Source of the DNA: an uncultured Eubacteriales bacterium
GTDB lineage: Bacteria > Bacillota > Clostridia > Oscillospirales > Oscillospiraceae
Length of the DNA: 9,290 nucleotides
Reading direction: 5' to 3'
Assembly: GCA_900555735.1 (NCBI GenBank)
Contig: USMI01000068.1
Coordinates: 1 to 9,290 of the forward strand
Positions 1 through 6,025 of the stretch are shown in pieces; position 1 is the first letter of the stretch, and each line of letters starts with the position of its first letter. The notes under the pieces were generated by a model. The model was not told the DNA's origin. It saw only the letters and a list, made by a program, of their open reading frames with translations, and made no database searches. The position numbers and the translations under genes are program-made.

Positions 1-963
1 GACTGCCCGGGCCACGCCGACTATATCAAGAACATGATCACCGGTGCTGCCCAGATGGACGGCGCTATTCTGGTCATCGCTGCCTCCGACGGCCCCATGG
101 CTCAGACTCGTGAGCACCTGCTGCTGGCCCGTCAGGTTAACGTTCCTTCCGTGCTGGTGTTCCTGAACAAGTGCGATCAGGTCGACGACGAGGAGCTGCT
201 GGAGCTGGTCGAGATGGAAGTTCGCGAGCTGCTGGACTTCTATGGCTTCCCTGGCGACGACACCCCCATCATCCGTGGCAGCGCTCTGAACGCTTTGGTT
301 TCCGAGTCCACCGATCCCAACGCTCCCGAGTATGCCTGCATCAAGGAGCTGATGGACGCTGTTGACAGCTGGATCCCCACCCCCGACCGCAAGGAGGATA
401 TGCCCTTCCTGATGCCCGTCGAGGACGTGTTCACCATCTCCGGCCGTGGTACCGTTGCTACCGGTCGTGTGGAGCGTGGTAAGCTGAACCTGAACGAGAA
501 GGTCGAGATCGTCGGTCTGTCCGATGAGAAGCGCGAGACCGTCGTTACCGGTATCGAGATGTTCCACAAGCTGCTGGACTACGCTGAGGCCGGCGATAAC
601 ATCGGCGCCCTGCTGCGTGGTGTTGCCAAGACCGAGATCGAGCGCGGTCAGGTTCTGTCCAAGCCCGGTTCCATCCATCCTCTGACCAAGTTCGTGGGCC
701 AGGTCTACGTTCTGACCAAGGATGAAGGCGGCCGTCACACCCCCTTCTTCAACAACTATCGTCCCCAGTTCTACTTCCGTACCACCGACGTGACCGGCAT
801 CATCACCCTGCCCGAGGGCACTGAGATGTGCATGCCCGGCGATAACGTCGACATGAAGGTCGAGCTGATCACCCCCATCGCTATCGAGAAGGGTCTGCGT
901 TTCGCTATCCGTGAGGGCGGCCGTACCGTCGGTTCCGGCGTCGTCATCGAGATTGAGCAGTAA
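1..963 (+). CDS. tuf: Elongation factor Tu, 5' end missing
   Basis: Translation elongation factor EF-Tu, the cytoplasmic GTPase that carries aminoacyl-tRNA to the ribosomal A site. The reading frame is open from base 1 and the first visible residues are the G3 box DCPGH; about 80 N-terminal residues (G1 and switch I) lie outside the window. The visible 320 residues hold the G4 box NKCD (visible residues 56-59), the G5 region around the Ser-Ala-Leu at 94-96, then beta-barrel domains 2 and 3 with the family motifs SGRGTVATGRVERG, HTPFFNNYRPQFYFRTTDVTG and the typical end REGGRTVGSGVVIEIEQ. Codon use is strongly biased, as in highly expressed genes. The ORF ends with TAA, followed within 20 bases by a strong terminator, so tuf is the last gene of its transcript. 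Whether fusA or ribosomal genes precede it cannot be seen. Identification is certain. Confidence 0.98.
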   Translation, partial: DCPGHADYIKNMITGAAQMDGAILVIAASDGPMAQTREHLLLARQVNVPSVLVFLNKCDQVDDEELLELVEMEVRELLDFYGFPGDDTPIIRGSALNALVSESTDPNAPEYACIKELMDAVDSWIPTPDRKEDMPFLMPVEDVFTISGRGTVATGRVERGKLNLNEKVEIVGLSDEKRETVVTGIEMFHKLLDYAEAGDNIGALLRGVAKTEIERGQVLSKPGSIHPLTKFVGQVYVLTKDEGGRHTPFFNNYRPQFYFRTTDVTGIITLPEGTEMCMPGDNVDMKVELITPIAIEKGLRFAIREGGRTVGSGVVIEIEQ

Positions 964-980
964 TCGAATTTCAAAGCACA

Positions 981-1011
981 AAAAAGAAAGGCCGCAAGGC
1001 CTTTCTTTTTT
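981..1011. terminator. Bidirectional terminator between tuf and the lipoprotein gene
   Basis: An 8-bp stem GAAAGGCC/GGCCTTTC (986-993 with 998-1005) closes on a GCAA tetraloop and is flanked by an A-run on the left (981-985) and a T-run on the right (1006-1012). Because the flanks are A-rich and T-rich respectively, the element reads as an intrinsic terminator from both sides. It therefore fits the convergent arrangement of tuf (plus) and the lipoprotein gene (minus), whose stop codon lies at 1019-1021. Confidence 0.9.
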
Positions 1012-1018
1012 TGCGTCC

Positions 1019-1477
1019 TTATGCTTCTGGGAACACCAGATCGGACTGGAAGCCACCCTGTCCCGTTGCGATAATGTCGCCGCCGATGATCTGATCGCCC
1101 CACAGGTACAGGTTCGCCTGCACGCCCTGCGGGATATCCGGATAATTGGTGACGGTGTAGGTATACCGCTTCACGGCCTGCCCGGTGAATTCGGCAAAGG
1201 GTAGATTCTGGCCCTTTTGCAGCTTGGCATAGTCTGCCCACTCGCTTTCCAGCGCTTCCGGCAGCTGGAGATCCAGCGTTTCGATGGGCTGTGGCTCCAC
1301 CTGCCAGCCCAGTCCCTCCAGAAATGCCACACGCGCCTCCGGCGTGGCGGCGGTGATGATCTCCGGTTCCTTTTCGCCGCCGAAGCAACCAGCCAGCAGC
1401 AGCGCCGAGCCGATCACCATGCCCAGCGCCAGAGAGAGCAGCGCCATGCGCCGCCGCGTGATATGGATGACACGCAT
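1019..1477 (-). CDS. DUF4830-type lipoprotein
   Basis: A small secreted lipoprotein of 152 residues, function unknown. The N-terminus has a basic stretch (HITRRR), a hydrophobic core and the lipobox LLAGC, with the lipidated cysteine at residue 31, so it should be anchored on the outer face of the membrane. The rest resembles the DUF4830 family of Clostridia: a 'LGWQVEPQPIE' segment early on, then KRYTYTVTNYP and a C-terminal stretch ANLYLWGDQIIGGDI. The family assignment is from memory of its pattern. I chose the ATG at 1477 because AAAGGAG (1492-1486) lies 8 bases upstream; the in-frame ATG at 1510 lies upstream of that site. The gene converges on tuf and diverges from the pseudouridine synthase gene. 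On the minus strand only a weak candidate promoter is visible (TTGCAT near 1548, CATATT near 1524, 18-base gap), too poor to list separately. Confidence 0.85.
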   Translation of the reverse strand: MRVIHITRRRMALLSLALGMVIGSALLLAGCFGGEKEPEIITAATPEARVAFLEGLGWQVEPQPIETLDLQLPEALESEWADYAKLQKGQNLPFAEFTGQAVKRYTYTVTNYPDIPQGVQANLYLWGDQIIGGDIIATGQGGFQSDLVFPEA

Positions 1478-1503
1478 TCCATCAACTCCTTTGTAGATGC
1501 TTA

Positions 1504-1532
1504 TTCCCAAGGGGCGGAAAATATGCTATACT
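1504..1532 (+). promoter_or_regulatory. Extended -10 promoter for the pseudouridine synthase gene
   Basis: A -35-like TTCCCA (1504-1509, 4 of 6 consensus bases) is followed after 17 bases by TATACT (1527-1532), preceded by TGC, which makes an extended -10 element. Transcription would begin near 1539, about 20 bases before the ATG at 1560. The AAGGAGG ribosome binding site (1548-1554) fits in this short leader. It sits inside the 82-base gap shared with the divergent lipoprotein gene. Confidence 0.65.
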
Positions 1533-1559
1533 GTGCCTATCGGATGCAAGGAGGCGGCT

Positions 1560-2273
1560 ATGGAACGGTTGGATAAGGTGATCGCCAACAGGGGCGTGGC
1601 CTCCCGGCGGGAGGTAAAGGCGCTGGTGAGGCAGGGGCGTGTGCTGGTAGACGGCGTGCCCGCCGCTGCGCCGGATATGAAGGTGGCGGCAGAGACGGCG
1701 GTCATCACCGTGGATGGCATGACGCTGGGCAGTGAGCGGCACATCTATCTGCTGCTGCATAAGCCTGCCGGAGTGCTGACGGCCACCGAGGATAAGCGCC
1801 AGCCCACCGTGCTGGATCTGATCCCACAGGAGTGGCGGCGCCGTGATCTGGCGCCGGTGGGGCGGCTGGACAAGGATACGGAGGGTCTGCTGCTGCTGAC
1901 GGACGACGGCGAGCTGACCCACCGCCTGCTGAGTCCCAAATACCATGTGGACAAGGTGTATTATGCCCGTGTGGAGGGCGTGCCGGATGAACAGGATGCG
2001 GCGGCCTTTGCCGAAGGGCTGCTGCTGGGCGACGGCCTGCAATGCCTGCCGGCCAAGCTGGAGCCGCTGGGCGACGGCGAATGTCTCGTGACGCTGCGGG
2101 AGGGCAAATTCCATCAGGTGAAGCGAATGCTGGCCAGCCGGGGAAAGCCGGTGCAATATCTGAAACGCCTGTCTATGGGGCCGCTTCGTCTGGAGCCGGA
2201 GCTGGCGGCGGGACAGTGCCGTTTGCTGACGGAGGAGGAGCTTTTTGCCCTGCGTAATGTATGCGGCTTGTGA
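1560..2273 (+). CDS. rsuA: RsuA-family rRNA pseudouridine synthase
   Basis: Cytoplasmic enzyme that isomerises a uridine of ribosomal RNA to pseudouridine; by clade the likely target is 16S rRNA U516 (E. coli numbering). The 237 residues show an N-terminal S4 RNA-binding domain (about 1-45, MERLDKVIANRGVASRRE), then the catalytic motif GRLDKDTEGLLLLTDDGEL with the nucleophile at Asp104. A C-terminal motif reads EGKFHQVKRM (181-190). The His-Gln-Val-Lys-Arg-Met form of this last motif is seen in RsuA, whereas the RluB/E/F groups usually have other residues there; this is why I prefer RsuA. The length fits. The start at 1560 has AAGGAGG 5 bases upstream; the frame is open further up to 1497 but without a ribosome binding site. 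No convincing terminator follows, so some read-through into the regulator gene is possible. Confidence 0.88.
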   Translation: MERLDKVIANRGVASRREVKALVRQGRVLVDGVPAAAPDMKVAAETAVITVDGMTLGSERHIYLLLHKPAGVLTATEDKRQPTVLDLIPQEWRRRDLAPVGRLDKDTEGLLLLTDDGELTHRLLSPKYHVDKVYYARVEGVPDEQDAAAFAEGLLLGDGLQCLPAKLEPLGDGECLVTLREGKFHQVKRMLASRGKPVQYLKRLSMGPLRLEPELAAGQCRLLTEEELFALRNVCGL

Positions 2274-2333
2274 TCATATCGACAAACCGCCAAAAGATTT
2301 CAGATATTTTTTGTGAGAAAGATAAAAAAAGAC

Positions 2334-2362
2334 TTGCAAAACCGTGATTCTGACGATATAAT
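2334..2362 (+). promoter_or_regulatory. Sigma-A-type promoter of the CdaR-like regulator gene
   Basis: TTGCAA (2334-2339, 4 of 6) and a perfect TATAAT (2357-2362) are separated by exactly 17 bases. A run of seven A (2324-2330) just upstream could act as an UP element. The predicted start of transcription is near 2369, leaving a leader of about 64 bases before the ATG at 2433. Confidence 0.8.
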
Positions 2363-2378
2363 ATTGGCAACCCCTTGG

Positions 2379-2394
2379 CAGTTTGCACAAACTG
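2379..2394. promoter_or_regulatory. 16-bp palindrome, candidate operator in the regulator leader
   Basis: The sequence CAGTTTGCACAAACTG has two perfect 7-base inverted arms (CAGTTTG/CAAACTG) around a CA centre. It begins about 10 bases after the predicted transcription start of the CdaR-like gene. The 2-base centre is too small for an RNA loop, so a DNA site for a dimeric protein is more plausible than a hairpin. Autoregulation by the downstream regulator is an inference. Confidence 0.5.
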
Positions 2395-2432
2395 TCCGGC
2401 GGCGCTTTGAAGAGAGAGCAGGAGGGCTTGTT

Positions 2433-3527
2433 ATGTCCGGAAGAATTTTCCAGAATGTAGTGCTGCAATTCAAGGAGACCACCGACCGTACCATCGGCGT
2501 CATTGACGCGGAGGGAACCGTTATCGCATGCAGCGAGCTGACGGGTATCGGCAAGAAGTGGAGCAAATATGTGGAGACCATCCAGCAGGCCGACGGCGAG
2601 TGCGTGGCGCTGGAGGGCAAGACGTTCAAGGCCCTGCCCGGCTGGGGCGGCCACTTTGATTACGCCGTGTTTGCCAGCGGCGACGACGGCATCGGCCGCA
2701 CCGTGTGCGCCATGGCCGCTGTGGCGCTGAACTCCGCCAAGAGCTATTATGAGGAGAAGCACGACAAGGGCTCCTTCATGAAGAACATCATTTCGGACAA
2801 CATCCTCATCAGCGATATCTACATGCGGGCCAAGGAACTCCATGTGGCCGCCGAGGTGAACCGCGGCGTGTTTGTGATCCGCCCGGTGGACGACCGGATG
2901 GAGTCTGCCCCGCTGGATCTGGTGCAGAGCCTGTTCCCCGACCGGCAGAACGACTTCGTTCTCAGCGTGGGCGAGCAGGACGTGGTGCTGATCCACCAGA
3001 TGGACAAAAACGCCACCTCCACCGATCTGGAAAAGGTGGCCCTGCGGGTGGAGGAAGCCCTGCGCATCGACGGCGAGAGCAGCGTGTTCGTGGGCATCGG
3101 CACCATGGCCCAGCACCTGCGTGAGCTAGCCAAGGCCTATAAGGAGGCCCAGATCGCCATTGAGGTGGGCAAGGTGTTCGACACCGAGCGCTATGTCATC
3201 AACTATGAGAATCTGGGCATCGGCCGCCTGATCTATCAGCTGCCCACCACCCTGTGCGAGATGTTCCTGCAGGAGGTGTTCAAGAAGAATCCCATCGACG
3301 CGCTGGATCAGGAGACGCTGTTCACCATCTACAAGTTCTTTGAGAACAACCTGAACGTGTCCGAGACCGCCCGCAAGCTGTTCGTCCACCGCAATACGCT
3401 GGTGTACCGACTGGAGAAGATCAAGAAGCTGACCGGCCTTGACCTACGGGAGTTTGACGACGCCATTACCTTCAAGGTAGCGCTGATGGTCAAGAAGTAT
3501 CTGACCAGCCGCGGCATCGAAGCGTAA
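2433..3527 (+). CDS. CdaR/PucR-type transcriptional regulator
   Basis: Cytoplasmic DNA-binding regulator of 364 residues. The C-terminal domain is the clearest part: NNLNVSETARKLFVHRNTLVYRLEKIKKLTGLDL (about 305-338) is the PucR-type helix-turn-helix, with recognition helix VHRNTLVYRL at 318-327, followed by a family-typical tail (DDAITFKVALM). The middle (about 140-270) matches the position and style of the GGDEF-like CdaR domain. The N-terminal 110 residues (FQNVVLQFKETTDRTIGVIDAEGTVIA) resemble the sugar-diacid/PAS-like sensor region seen in CdaR proteins, but the ligand cannot be told. The ATG at 2433 has AGGAGG (2420-2425) 7 bases upstream; the frame is open to 2313, but that region contains the promoter. 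No transport or sugar-acid catabolism genes adjoin it, so the regulon is unknown. A palindrome in the leader suggests self-control. Confidence 0.88.
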   Translation: MSGRIFQNVVLQFKETTDRTIGVIDAEGTVIACSELTGIGKKWSKYVETIQQADGECVALEGKTFKALPGWGGHFDYAVFASGDDGIGRTVCAMAAVALNSAKSYYEEKHDKGSFMKNIISDNILISDIYMRAKELHVAAEVNRGVFVIRPVDDRMESAPLDLVQSLFPDRQNDFVLSVGEQDVVLIHQMDKNATSTDLEKVALRVEEALRIDGESSVFVGIGTMAQHLRELAKAYKEAQIAIEVGKVFDTERYVINYENLGIGRLIYQLPTTLCEMFLQEVFKKNPIDALDQETLFTIYKFFENNLNVSETARKLFVHRNTLVYRLEKIKKLTGLDLREFDDAITFKVALMVKKYLTSRGIEA

Positions 3528-3533
3528 AAAGCG

Positions 3534-3564
3534 AAAGAGACGGCATTCAGCCGTCTCTTTTTTA
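3534..3564 (+). terminator. Terminator of the CdaR-like gene
   Basis: An 11-bp perfect stem AAAGAGACGGC/GCCGTCTCTTT (3534-3544 with 3550-3560) encloses the loop ATTCA and runs into further T residues (to 3564). It starts 6 bases after the stop codon and separates the regulator from the TIR-like gene. Confidence 0.92.
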
Positions 3565-3621
3565 GAAGCAGGGATCGCCAGACAAGGGCGGCCTGAAGTA
3601 GAGAGAGGAGACACGGTCGCC

Positions 3622-3626
3622 GGAGG
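3622..3626 (+). promoter_or_regulatory. Ribosome binding site deciding a GTG start
   Basis: GGAGG lies 6 bases before the GTG at 3633 and 18 bases before the next in-frame ATG at 3645. The spacing favours the GTG as the start codon of the TIR-like gene. No clear -35/-10 pair is visible in the 68 bases between the preceding terminator and this site. Confidence 0.7.
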
Positions 3627-3632
3627 CAGGCT

Positions 3633-5093
3633 GTGGACGAGGCCATGATCGCGAAATACAAGACGATTTCTATTATATATGGCGGGCAGGGCAGGCGCTA
3701 CGCGCAGCTCCTGAATGACCGCATCACAGCAGTAGCCAAGAAGGAGCGCTATCCCATCGCGGCGAAAATGATTATGGAGTCCATCCTGACCAGAGAACTG
3801 CTGAGCGACGTGATGGATCTGTTTCGGGAAAGTGAATTCTGCGTGGCATTCCTGACGGCGGATGATATCTGCGTGATCGGGGAGACGAATCACTACCGGC
3901 TGAGACAGAATGTGGTTTTTGAGATCGGCATGGCGTTGATCCAGCTGGGCCGTGAGCGCTGCATCCTGCTGAGCGATTTTGACGGCATGACGGCGAACGT
4001 GGAGCTGCCCACCGACATGAACAGTCTGGAGATCCGCCAGTTTGCGCCTGACAGGGTAGACGACGTGATCGAGGACGTTCTGAGGAAGATACTGAAGGAC
4101 AGCGGCCATTCGCTGCTGACGGGTATCGCGTCGGAGGAGATCCCGAGATACAACGATCTGCTGACCCGCAAAGAGTACTACATGGACTACCAGAACCTGT
4201 TTGCCCAGCAGCTGTATGCCCAGCCCCTTGAGGGACAGCGTTTTTTCCGGGCGATTCTGGAAAGCTGGTATGAGGAGTGCGCCGCGCTGCCCCATTATGA
4301 TGAGCGCTGCGTCTATCTCTTTGAGCGGCTGGGCTTTTTGCCGATCCTGAGCGGCATTCCGGAGGCGGACAGCTTCATGGCCCGGTCGGCGGATCTGGTG
4401 GAAAACTACAAGGTGTGGGATATTCAGTACTACCACGACACGGAGCTGCTGAACTTTGTGCGGGATCTTGCGGCCAATACCATCGAGTATACCCGCATCA
4501 AGACGTTGGCCGGCGGCAATAAGGAGTACTTGTATGAGCGGCTGCTGGAGCGCTTTCAAGAGGAAGAGCTGCTGGGAGTGCACACCATCAATCCCCTGAT
4601 CCTGATCGTCTATTACGACTATCTGGGGCTGACACACCTGAAGCTGAGCAATACGGACAGGGGACAGGCCCATCTGAAATGCGCGCAGGAAGCGTTTACC
4701 AAGGCGCTGTCCTATGTTGACCGTGTGGATATGTCTATGCAGATCTGGGCGGGGTTTCTGTACTTCAATCTGGCCAGAACGTATGCCGGCCAGTCCGATC
4801 CCGGTACGGCGGACGGCTGCTTCAAAAAAGCGATCCGTATCCGGGAACGGTGGGTCAAAAGATCGACCTTTAATGTGACGATCCGGAACGCCCTCTCCTA
4901 TGAGTATTTTCTGGCGAAGGTGGCACACCTTGAGATGTGTGAGCGGTTTGGGCTGCTTGACGGGGAAAGGGTACGGCGAGAGTTTGAAAAGCTGGAGGCG
5001 GAGCTGAATACTTACAGCGATTTCGGCGATTATGCCGATCCGCTGTCGGTGATCCGGAGGACGCTGATGGAGCGGAAAAAGACAGGCCTGTGA
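3633..5093 (+). CDS. TIR-like (CAP12/PycTIR-type) protein with TPR-like C-terminal half
   Basis: Protein of 486 residues with two parts. Residues about 11-152 resemble the TIR-like domain of CAP12/Pycsar effectors and 'predicted nucleotide-binding TIR-like' proteins. It has a first strand ISIIYGGQG (12-20), a helix-strand pair ending VAFLTADD (71-78), the core RLRQNVVFEIGMALIQLGRER (89-109), then ILLSDFD and VELPTDMNSLEIRQF (123-137). Members of this group cleave NAD+ or bind nucleotides; Glu97 in the F-E-I-G motif is the likely catalytic glutamate by analogy. Residues about 165-486 are helical, with no signal peptide or membrane segment. The stretch about 321-405 (YYDYLGLTHLKLS, FTKALSYV, LYFNLARTYAGQ, CFKKAIRIRERW) looks like two or three TPR-type repeats and may be a sensor or partner-binding region. 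It begins with GTG and stands alone between terminators. Eleven of its roughly 39 arginine codons are AGA or AGG, against none in ftsE and ftsX and one in the CdaR-like gene. That suggests acquired DNA. A role in phage defence is inference. Confidence 0.8.
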   Translation: MDEAMIAKYKTISIIYGGQGRRYAQLLNDRITAVAKKERYPIAAKMIMESILTRELLSDVMDLFRESEFCVAFLTADDICVIGETNHYRLRQNVVFEIGMALIQLGRERCILLSDFDGMTANVELPTDMNSLEIRQFAPDRVDDVIEDVLRKILKDSGHSLLTGIASEEIPRYNDLLTRKEYYMDYQNLFAQQLYAQPLEGQRFFRAILESWYEECAALPHYDERCVYLFERLGFLPILSGIPEADSFMARSADLVENYKVWDIQYYHDTELLNFVRDLAANTIEYTRIKTLAGGNKEYLYERLLERFQEEELLGVHTINPLILIVYYDYLGLTHLKLSNTDRGQAHLKCAQEAFTKALSYVDRVDMSMQIWAGFLYFNLARTYAGQSDPGTADGCFKKAIRIRERWVKRSTFNVTIRNALSYEYFLAKVAHLEMCERFGLLDGERVRREFEKLEAELNTYSDFGDYADPLSVIRRTLMERKKTGL

Positions 5094-5109
5094 ATCGCAT
5101 AGATGGATC

Positions 5110-5152
5110 TTCACGCGCGGCAGCCTTCCGGCTGCCGCGCGTGAAATTTTTT
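5110..5152 (+). terminator. Strong terminator of the TIR-like gene
   Basis: A 16-bp perfect stem (5110-5125 with 5130-5145, rich in GCGCGG/CCGCGC) with a TTCC loop is followed by six T (5147-5152). It starts 17 bases after the stop codon and closes off the TIR-like gene from the ftsE operon. The flanking TT/AA pair would also give some activity on the minus strand, where no gene ends. Confidence 0.92.
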
Positions 5153-5198
5153 GTCTTGCGCGGGAACATTCTGGGGCGTTTGGTCGTCTATACTAATA

Positions 5199-5223
5199 AT
5201 GGCGGATTTTGCATGGCGGATTT
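5199..5223. repeat. 11-bp tandem direct repeat upstream of ftsE
   Basis: ATGGCGGATTT occurs at 5199-5209 and again at 5213-5223, a 14-base period. The pair sits 24-48 bases upstream of the ftsE -35 box. It could be a pair of half-sites on one face-shifted helix or a chance slippage product; nothing else in the sequence decides this. Confidence 0.6.
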
Positions 5224-5246
5224 ACCGAAAATTCATGGTTTTCCTG

Positions 5247-5275
5247 TTGCCATTTGTTGAGGACTTATATATAAT
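5247..5275 (+). promoter_or_regulatory. Sigma-A-type promoter of the ftsEX-hydrolase operon
   Basis: TTGCCA (5247-5252, 5 of 6 consensus bases) and a perfect TATAAT (5270-5275) are 17 bases apart. Transcription would begin near 5282, giving a leader of about 54 bases. The leader holds a small possible hairpin (GTGGC, five T, GCCAC; 5286-5300) before the ribosome binding site GAGGGAG (5325-5331). A weaker TATACT at 5189-5194 has no acceptable -35 partner. Confidence 0.85.
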
Positions 5276-5335
5276 GTAACAAGGCGTGGCTTTTTGCCAC
5301 AAGATGTTGCTTTTGAGAGAATTTGAGGGAGTGCC

Positions 5336-6025
5336 ATGATTCGATTGACAGATGCGGAGAAGACCTATGAAAACGGCACAAAGGCCATTCGTGGGATCTC
5401 ATTTCAGATAGATGACGGAGAATTTGTGTTTCTGGTGGGGCCTTCCGGCAGCGGAAAGTCCACCATTATCAAGATGCTGACCGGCGAGGTCGTCCCCACC
5501 GGCGGCCGCGTGATGGTCAACGGCTTTTCCATGAGCCGTATCAAGGAAAAACAGCTGCCCCTGATGCGCCGCACCATCGGCGTGATCTTTCAGGATTTCC
5601 GCCTGATCGCCAGCCGGACGGTGTATGACAATCTGGCGCTGGCCATGCGGGCGGTGGACGCCTCGCCCCGTGAGATCCGCAGCCGCATTCCCTATGTGCT
5701 GGAGCTGGTGGGTTTGAAGGGGAAGGAGAACAACTACCCAGACGAGCTCAGCGGCGGCGAGCAGCAGCGCGTCTCCGTGGCTCGTGCGCTGGTGAACAAC
5801 CCCAGCACCATCGTGGCCGACGAGCCGACCGGTAACCTTGACCCGGCCCGCTCGCTGGAGATCATGACGCTGCTGGAGCGCATCAACGCGCTGGGCACTA
5901 CGGTGATCGTGGTGACTCACGAGCGGGGACTGGTGAACCACTTCAACAAGCGTGTCATCTATCTGAACAGCGGCCGCGTAGCGGGTGACGCCACCGGTAC
6001 ATACGAAGGGGTGGTGAGCCAATGA
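5336..6025 (+). CDS. ftsE: Cell division ATP-binding protein FtsE
   Basis: ATPase subunit of the FtsEX complex, an ABC-type machine on the inner face of the membrane that does not transport a solute but passes the energy of ATP hydrolysis through FtsX to a peptidoglycan hydrolase outside. The 229 residues contain Walker A GPSGSGKST (35-43), the Q-loop Gln86, the ABC signature LSGGEQQ (138-144), Walker B TIVADE with catalytic Glu163, the D-loop NLD (167-169) and the switch His195. Length and the early FtsE-like segment MIRLTDAEKTYENGTKAIRG fit the family. The first gene of the operon, it starts at ATG 5336 with GAGGGAG upstream. Its TGA overlaps the ftsX ATG as ATGA, so the two proteins are probably made by coupled translation. 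No residue essential for ATP hydrolysis is missing. Confidence 0.96.
   Translation: MIRLTDAEKTYENGTKAIRGISFQIDDGEFVFLVGPSGSGKSTIIKMLTGEVVPTGGRVMVNGFSMSRIKEKQLPLMRRTIGVIFQDFRLIASRTVYDNLALAMRAVDASPREIRSRIPYVLELVGLKGKENNYPDELSGGEQQRVSVARALVNNPSTIVADEPTGNLDPARSLEIMTLLERINALGTTVIVVTHERGLVNHFNKRVIYLNSGRVAGDATGTYEGVVSQ

Noticed and set aside
2306..2330. T-run followed by A-run (possible terminator after the pseudouridine synthase gene)
   Set aside because: The arms are only A-T pairs with an 11-base loop and no GC stem, so it would not terminate; the A-run fits better as an UP element of the next promoter.
3444..5114. A 556-codon open frame on the minus strand, longer than the TIR-like gene it overlaps
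   Set aside because: Its translation is rich in His, Gln, Leu and Arg runs typical of the antisense of a CTG/CAG-rich gene, shows no domain, and lies across the terminators of both neighbours. The plus-strand protein has recognisable motifs and a ribosome binding site.
5199..5279. A 26-codon ORF (ATG 5199 to TAA 5277-5279) upstream of ftsE, possible leader peptide
   Set aside because: It has no ribosome binding site and it spans the ftsE -35 and -10 boxes, so it would not be on the main transcript.
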